DNA of 64,000 nt from Bacteroidales bacterium (GTDB lineage: Bacteria; Bacteroidota; Bacteroidia; Bacteroidales; UBA932), in assembly GCA_028707695.1 (NCBI GenBank), contig JAQWAL010000001.1, forward strand, positions 1 to 64,000, given 5' to 3'. This document shows, one piece after another, positions 60,047 to 64,000 of this stretch. Both the position numbers and the translations under genes were made by a program. Positions within the stretch are counted from its first letter, which is position 1. Every line of letters starts with the position of its first letter. The notes under the pieces were generated by a model. It worked only from the letters and a program-made list of their open reading frames with translations, did not search any database and had not been told where the DNA came from.

Positions 60047-62500
60047 ATGAAGTATTTAATAATCGGTGGTGTTGCAGGTGGAGCAACAGTTGCCGCAAGA
60101 CTTAGGAGAAACGATGAAAATGCAGAGATAATCCTCTTGGAAAGAGGGGAATATGTCTCTTATGCAAACTGCGGGTTACCTTACTACATAGGAGGTACCA
60201 TAAACAACCGCGAAAACCTTTTTGTACAAACTGTAGAGGGATTCAGGAGCCGTTTTAACATAGACATCCGTCCTCTGTCAGAAGCAGAAAAGATTGACAC
60301 GGAAAAGAAAACCGTACAAATCTACAATATTCAAAAGGGTAGCCGCTATTACGAAAATTACGACAAACTTATCCTTTCACCTGGGGCAGAACCATTGAAA
60401 CCGAAAATCGAAGGGATTGAACACCCAAACATTTTCACCTTGCGTAATGTGCCTGACACAGACAAAATCAAGCGCTTTGTGAATGTAAAAAAGGTAGAGA
60501 AGGCAATAGTTGTCGGTGGTGGTTTCATAGGACTTGAAATGGCCGAGAACCTTCACGACCTGGGCATCAAAGTAGATTTGGTGGAGATGGCAGACCAGGT
60601 TATGGCTCACCTGGATTACTCCATGGCAACAATCATCCACTCAGAACTCAGGACCAAAGGTATAAATCTGCACCTGAGCAATGCTGTGGACAAATTCGAA
60701 GAGGATGGGAGTAATGTGAAAGTAGTACTTAAAAGCGGTGACACTCTCTCTGCAGAGATGGTCATTTGGAGCATTGGTGTAAGGCCGGAGACAAAATTGG
60801 CTCGCGAAGCTGGTCTGGAATTGGGCAAGACCGGAGGTATCAAGACCAACGAGTTCATGCAAACCTCCAACCCCAACATTTATGCGCTGGGCGATGCTGC
60901 AGAAGTAACACATGCAGTCCTGGGAACTCCGGCATTGATTCCTTTGGCTGGTCCTGCCAACAAACAAGGAAGGATTGTAGCAGACAACATTGTTTACGGC
61001 AACCAATTCAAATATAACGGCAGTATCGGCACAGGTATCGCCAAGGTATTCGACCTTACGGTAGCCTCTACAGGTGCAAGTGGAAAATGGCTCAAGAAAG
61101 AAGGAATAGATTATATTGCCTCATTCACCCATTCGTCTTCACATGCCGGATATTATCCCAACGCCCTGCCACTCTCGATAAAAATCCTCTTCTCTCCAAA
61201 AGATGGTCGCCTTTACGGAGCTCAGGTTGTAGGTTTTGACGGCGTGGACAAAAGGATCGAGCTGCTTGCACAAATTGTAAAAGCCAAAGGCACAATTTAC
61301 GACCTGATGGAAATTGAGCACGCCTATGCACCTCCATTCTCCTCTGCAAAGGATCCAGTGAATATGGCTGGTTTTGTGGCAGACAACATTTTGAAAGGCA
61401 AGATGAAAATCATCCACTGGAGGGAGATTTCCAAAGCCAATCCGGAAAATGATCTTTTACTGGATGTCCGTACTCAGGAAGAGAACAGCCTTGGGTCAAT
61501 ACCAGGCTCGGTGAACATTCCTGTGGACTCCCTGAGGGATCATTTGGAAGAACTTCCAAAGGACAAGAGAATCATTGTCTACTGTGCTGTAGGTCTAAGA
61601 GGTTATATTGCATACCGCATCCTTACCCAAAACGGGTTCTCCAATGTCGTAAACCTCTCCGGCGGGTACAAAACCTACTCCATCTCCAATGAGCTTGGAA
61701 CAGTAGGTCAATTCTTTGCAGGCCAAATTGGATCGGATGATTCACTGGTAGAGGTAGACAAGGAGACAGTATTGTCGGTAGACGCTACCGGGCTTCAGTG
61801 CCCGGGACCAATCATGCAGCTCAAGAGCAGCTACGACAAGATATCCATCGGAGAACAGATGGAAATCAGGGCTACAGACCAGGCCTTTGGAAAGGATGTA
61901 GCATCGTGGTGCAACATCACAGGAGCCAAACTTATTTCTGTTGAGAACCGTAAAGGCATCATCACTGCCAAAATAGAAAAAGGAGAAGCTTCGTCATCCT
62001 GTCACTTCAAAGGATCAAATGCAATAAGCGGAGACAACAAAACCATTGTTGTGTTCAGTGACGATATGGACAAAGCACTAGCCTCGTTTGTGATTGCAAA
62101 CGGAGCCGCCTCCATGGGCAAGAAAGTTACAATGTTCTTTACATTCTGGGGCCTTAATGTTATCAAAAGAAAGGACCCTGTAAAAGTCAAGAAAGATTTC
62201 ATGGGAAAAATGTTTGGTATGATGTTGCCAAAAGGAGCAAGTGCACTCAAACTATCCAAAATGAACATGCTGGGTATGGGTTCTGCAATGATGAAGATGA
62301 TCATGAAAAATAAAAACATAGATTCATTGGAGTCCTTGATAGCACAAGCTCAAGCCAACGGAGTAGAATTCATAGCTTGTACAATGAGCATGGATGTGAT
62401 GGGTGTCAAAGAAGAAGAACTCATGGATGGAGTTAACTTTGCCGGAGTTGCCACCTACCTGGAAAGAAGTGAAGAGGCAAACATGTCTCTCTTTATTTAA
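60047..62500 (+). CDS. CoA-disulfide-reductase-like flavoprotein fused to rhodanese, TusA and DsrE-like domains
   Basis: An 817-residue protein with four sulfur-handling modules. Residues 1 to about 440 are a FAD/NAD(P)H disulfide reductase of the CoADR type: GGVAGGATVAARLRR, single active Cys42 in SYANCGLPYY. A rhodanese domain (about 455-545) has Cys513 in IVYCAVGLRG. A TusA domain (about 570-645) has Cys585 in GLQCPGP. A DsrE-type domain (about 660-817) has Cys778 in IACTMSMDVMG. It probably reduces per- or polysulfides and relays sulfane sulfur along the chain. The ATG at 60047 fits the flavoprotein start. It is divergent from the thioredoxin-marR operon. Confidence 0.92.
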   Translation: MKYLIIGGVAGGATVAARLRRNDENAEIILLERGEYVSYANCGLPYYIGGTINNRENLFVQTVEGFRSRFNIDIRPLSEAEKIDTEKKTVQIYNIQKGSRYYENYDKLILSPGAEPLKPKIEGIEHPNIFTLRNVPDTDKIKRFVNVKKVEKAIVVGGGFIGLEMAENLHDLGIKVDLVEMADQVMAHLDYSMATIIHSELRTKGINLHLSNAVDKFEEDGSNVKVVLKSGDTLSAEMVIWSIGVRPETKLAREAGLELGKTGGIKTNEFMQTSNPNIYALGDAAEVTHAVLGTPALIPLAGPANKQGRIVADNIVYGNQFKYNGSIGTGIAKVFDLTVASTGASGKWLKKEGIDYIASFTHSSSHAGYYPNALPLSIKILFSPKDGRLYGAQVVGFDGVDKRIELLAQIVKAKGTIYDLMEIEHAYAPPFSSAKDPVNMAGFVADNILKGKMKIIHWREISKANPENDLLLDVRTQEENSLGSIPGSVNIPVDSLRDHLEELPKDKRIIVYCAVGLRGYIAYRILTQNGFSNVVNLSGGYKTYSISNELGTVGQFFAGQIGSDDSLVEVDKETVLSVDATGLQCPGPIMQLKSSYDKISIGEQMEIRATDQAFGKDVASWCNITGAKLISVENRKGIITAKIEKGEASSSCHFKGSNAISGDNKTIVVFSDDMDKALASFVIANGAASMGKKVTMFFTFWGLNVIKRKDPVKVKKDFMGKMFGMMLPKGASALKLSKMNMLGMGSAMMKMIMKNKNIDSLESLIAQAQANGVEFIACTMSMDVMGVKEEELMDGVNFAGVATYLERSEEANMSLFI

Positions 62501-62522
62501 TATTTGGTTTTGATACTGCAAG

Positions 62523-62557
62523 AAGCCGGCTGAATAAGTGATTTAGCTGGCTTTTTT
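62523..62557 (+). terminator. Intrinsic terminator after the CoADR-fusion gene
   Basis: AAGCCGGCT and AGCTGGCTT pair (9 bp, one G-T) around a 13-base loop, followed by a run of six T. Confidence 0.88.
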
Positions 62558-62559
62558 AA

Positions 62560-62567
62560 TATCTTTG
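62560..62567 (+). promoter_or_regulatory. Candidate -7 element of the acyltransferase gene
   Basis: TATCTTTG matches TAnnTTTG and lies 2 bases after the preceding terminator. Its -33 region would fall inside the terminator loop and shows no TTTG. Predicted leader about 19 bases. Confidence 0.42.
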
Positions 62568-62592
62568 TTGTTACATTTTTTATTTGTAAACC

Positions 62593-63153
62593 ATGAAATA
62601 CTTTAGCAAATTCATGCTTTGGATACTAGGCTGGAAAGCCATGGAGCCTCCTGTGCCAGAACCAAAATGCATTATCCTGGGAGTCCCGCACACCTCTGCA
62701 TGGGATTTCATAATATCCTTTTTCTACTACAGCTCTATGGGTCGTACTGCGAGTGTGATGGTAAAGAAAAGCTTTTTCAAATGGCCTATGGGACCTTTTG
62801 TCAGGGCCATGGGTGGAATACCAGTAGACAAGAAAAAAGGAGCATCCCTGACTCTTCAGATCATAGAGGAGTTCCGGCAGAGGGACCAACTGCATCTTGC
62901 CATTGCACCAGAAGGTACCCGCCAACTTACCGAAAGGTGGAAAGCCGGGTTCCACACAATAGCCAAAGCAGCAAACATACCGGTTTATCTTGGATATTTC
63001 GATTGGAAAAGGAAAGAGGTGGGCAGAGGTGTCAAATTTGAGATCTCAGACGACGCCCAAGCTGACCTCAAGAAAATAAGGGCATGGTACAAGGCAAAAG
63101 GAATAGAAGGCAAGCATCCACACTTGTTCACCACCGGCAAAGATTTGGAATGA
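62593..63153 (+). CDS. 1-acyl-glycerol-3-phosphate acyltransferase family protein
   Basis: A 186-residue PlsC-fold enzyme. The catalytic HX4D motif is HTSAWD, followed by a FKWPMGPFVRAMGGIPVDKKKG block and the PEGTR motif (APEGTRQ). It would transfer acyl groups to a lysophospholipid or a similar acceptor; the short size is usual for this subgroup. A fatty-acid activating enzyme gene follows about 40 bases later, which suits a shared lipid role. Confidence 0.88.
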   Translation: MKYFSKFMLWILGWKAMEPPVPEPKCIILGVPHTSAWDFIISFFYYSSMGRTASVMVKKSFFKWPMGPFVRAMGGIPVDKKKGASLTLQIIEEFRQRDQLHLAIAPEGTRQLTERWKAGFHTIAKAANIPVYLGYFDWKRKEVGRGVKFEISDDAQADLKKIRAWYKAKGIEGKHPHLFTTGKDLE

Positions 63154-63193
63154 TTATTGCTCGTATATTACACTGTAGATTTTAAAACACAAA

Positions 63194-64000
63194 ATGAAAA
63201 TACCGCAATTTAGCACATTAAAAGACTTATTTGACTATAGCACAAGTAACTATAAAGACAACAAAGCATTTTCATATATCTCTGGGAATTCTTACACCTA
63301 TCAGGAATTTGGAAATAAAGTAAAAGAAATTTCAGCTTTACTCCTCGATTATGGAGTGGTCCCGGGCGACAGGATAGCGATCCTTAGCCAAAACATGCCC
63401 AATTGGCCTGTTGCATATTTTTCCGTCACTACCATAGGACGGGTTGTGGTACCATTGCTGCCCGATTTTTCGGAATTCGAAGTCCGCAATGTTTTGGAAC
63501 ATTCAGAATCCAAAATACTGTTCGTTTCAAAAAGGCTCTATTACAAAGTTCCCGAAGACCTCAGGTCAAAAATGAACCTTGTTATAGAACTGGATACTTT
63601 TGAAGTATTGCATTCCATGCTGAGCCCTGGTAAAGAAGAGACTTCCATTCCAAAAAAAGAGGAATTGGCTACAATCATATACACATCAGGTACAACAGGA
63701 AACTCCAAAGGGGTAATGCTCACCCATTACAACCTATGCTCCCACCTCTATTCAGCTTCGTTGTTAAGGCCAGGCTATGAATGGGATATTTGGCTATCAC
63801 TGCTGCCATTGTCGCACACACTGGAAAGCAGCTTGAGTATGCTTTTGCCAATGGTGAGCGGTTCCTCTGTTTATTACATAGAAAAAGCCCCTACCCCGAC
63901 TATTCTGCTGAAAGCTCTCAAAGAGGTACGCCCTACGACAATCCTGAGTGTTCCAATGATCATAGAGAAAATATACAGGAATACCGTACTGCCAAAGTTC
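63194..64000 (+). CDS. Long-chain acyl-CoA synthetase (AMP-forming), 3' end outside the window
   Basis: The frame runs from the ATG at 63194 to the window edge without a stop (269 codons). It begins MKIPQFSTLKDLF. The adenylate-forming enzyme P-loop YTSGTTGNSKGVMLTH lies at about residues 161-176, and LPLSHTLESS follows. It should activate fatty acids to acyl-AMP and then acyl-CoA. About half of the protein is missing. Confidence 0.9.
   Translation, partial: MKIPQFSTLKDLFDYSTSNYKDNKAFSYISGNSYTYQEFGNKVKEISALLLDYGVVPGDRIAILSQNMPNWPVAYFSVTTIGRVVVPLLPDFSEFEVRNVLEHSESKILFVSKRLYYKVPEDLRSKMNLVIELDTFEVLHSMLSPGKEETSIPKKEELATIIYTSGTTGNSKGVMLTHYNLCSHLYSASLLRPGYEWDIWLSLLPLSHTLESSLSMLLPMVSGSSVYYIEKAPTPTILLKALKEVRPTTILSVPMIIEKIYRNTVLPKF

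Noticed and set aside
1-64000. CRISPR arrays, insertion sequences, long direct repeats
   Set aside because: Reading both strands I saw no regularly spaced repeats, transposase motifs or terminal repeats; gene order is dense and mostly housekeeping.

Overview
The window reads as a chromosomal segment of a Bacteroidota bacterium, most likely Bacteroidales or a close relative. The evidence is repeated matches to the Bacteroidota promoter pattern TTTG-N19/20-TAnnTTTG (clearest for tRNA-Ser, cvpA, purE, rpsU and the thioredoxin operon), very few Shine-Dalgarno sequences, Bacteroidota-typical families (DUF4783, DUF5683, a TraR/DksA-like protein with a degenerate zinc finger, a eukaryote-like GT3 glycogen synthase) and characteristic gene orders (parA-parB-DUF5683-mltD; rpsU-xerC-hpf). 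I see no insertion sequence, prophage, CRISPR array or rRNA. No gap without a gene exceeds about 205 bases.

Layout. 1-6.4 kb: tRNA-Ser(UGA), an ECF sigma factor, lspA, a TraR/DksA-like protein, a GuaD-like deaminase, ileS and a CvpA-like protein. 6.4-12.5 kb: the accessory highlight, a probable type I secretion operon. It has a C39-peptidase ABC exporter, two tiny overlapping genes for cysteine-free peptides with 24-residue double-glycine leaders and GxxxG motifs, a TolC-like outer-membrane channel and a periplasmic adaptor, running into tsaB. 12.5-16 kb (minus strand): a thioredoxin-fold lipoprotein without cysteines, a HIT protein, greA with a hairpin at the start of its leader, a small membrane protein and ribF. 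16-26.8 kb (minus): an alpha-glucan cluster with a fused glycogen synthase-phosphorylase, GH57 enzyme, GT4 glycosyltransferase, GH133 debranching enzyme and GH13 branching enzyme. Then xseB-xseA.

28-32 kb (plus): engB-prs-nadE-small membrane protein-der. 32-39 kb (minus): a large NtrY-like histidine kinase with rlmH, an NtrC-type regulator with no DNA-binding domain, and a Ppx/GppA protein. 39-47 kb (plus): cmk-ispH-priA, parA-parB, DUF5683, mltD. 47-57 kb: a helix-hairpin-helix/barrel protein, purE, hpt-adk-obgE-PAP2-lplA, then rpsU-xerC-hpf (minus), hutU and a lipocalin.

57-62.5 kb is a redox/sulfur block. It holds a ferredoxin-like protein, DoxX, DUF302, a MarR regulator and a thioredoxin lipoprotein, facing a CoA-disulfide-reductase-like enzyme fused to rhodanese, TusA and DsrE-like domains. 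Inverted repeats sit in both promoter regions. The window ends with an acyltransferase and the first part of an acyl-CoA synthetase gene.

The best candidate for a previously undescribed system is the peptide secretion operon at 6.4-11.8 kb: a two-component, class IIb-like bacteriocin or signal-peptide pair encoded between its own processing exporter and the rest of a trans-envelope channel, with no recognisable immunity gene.
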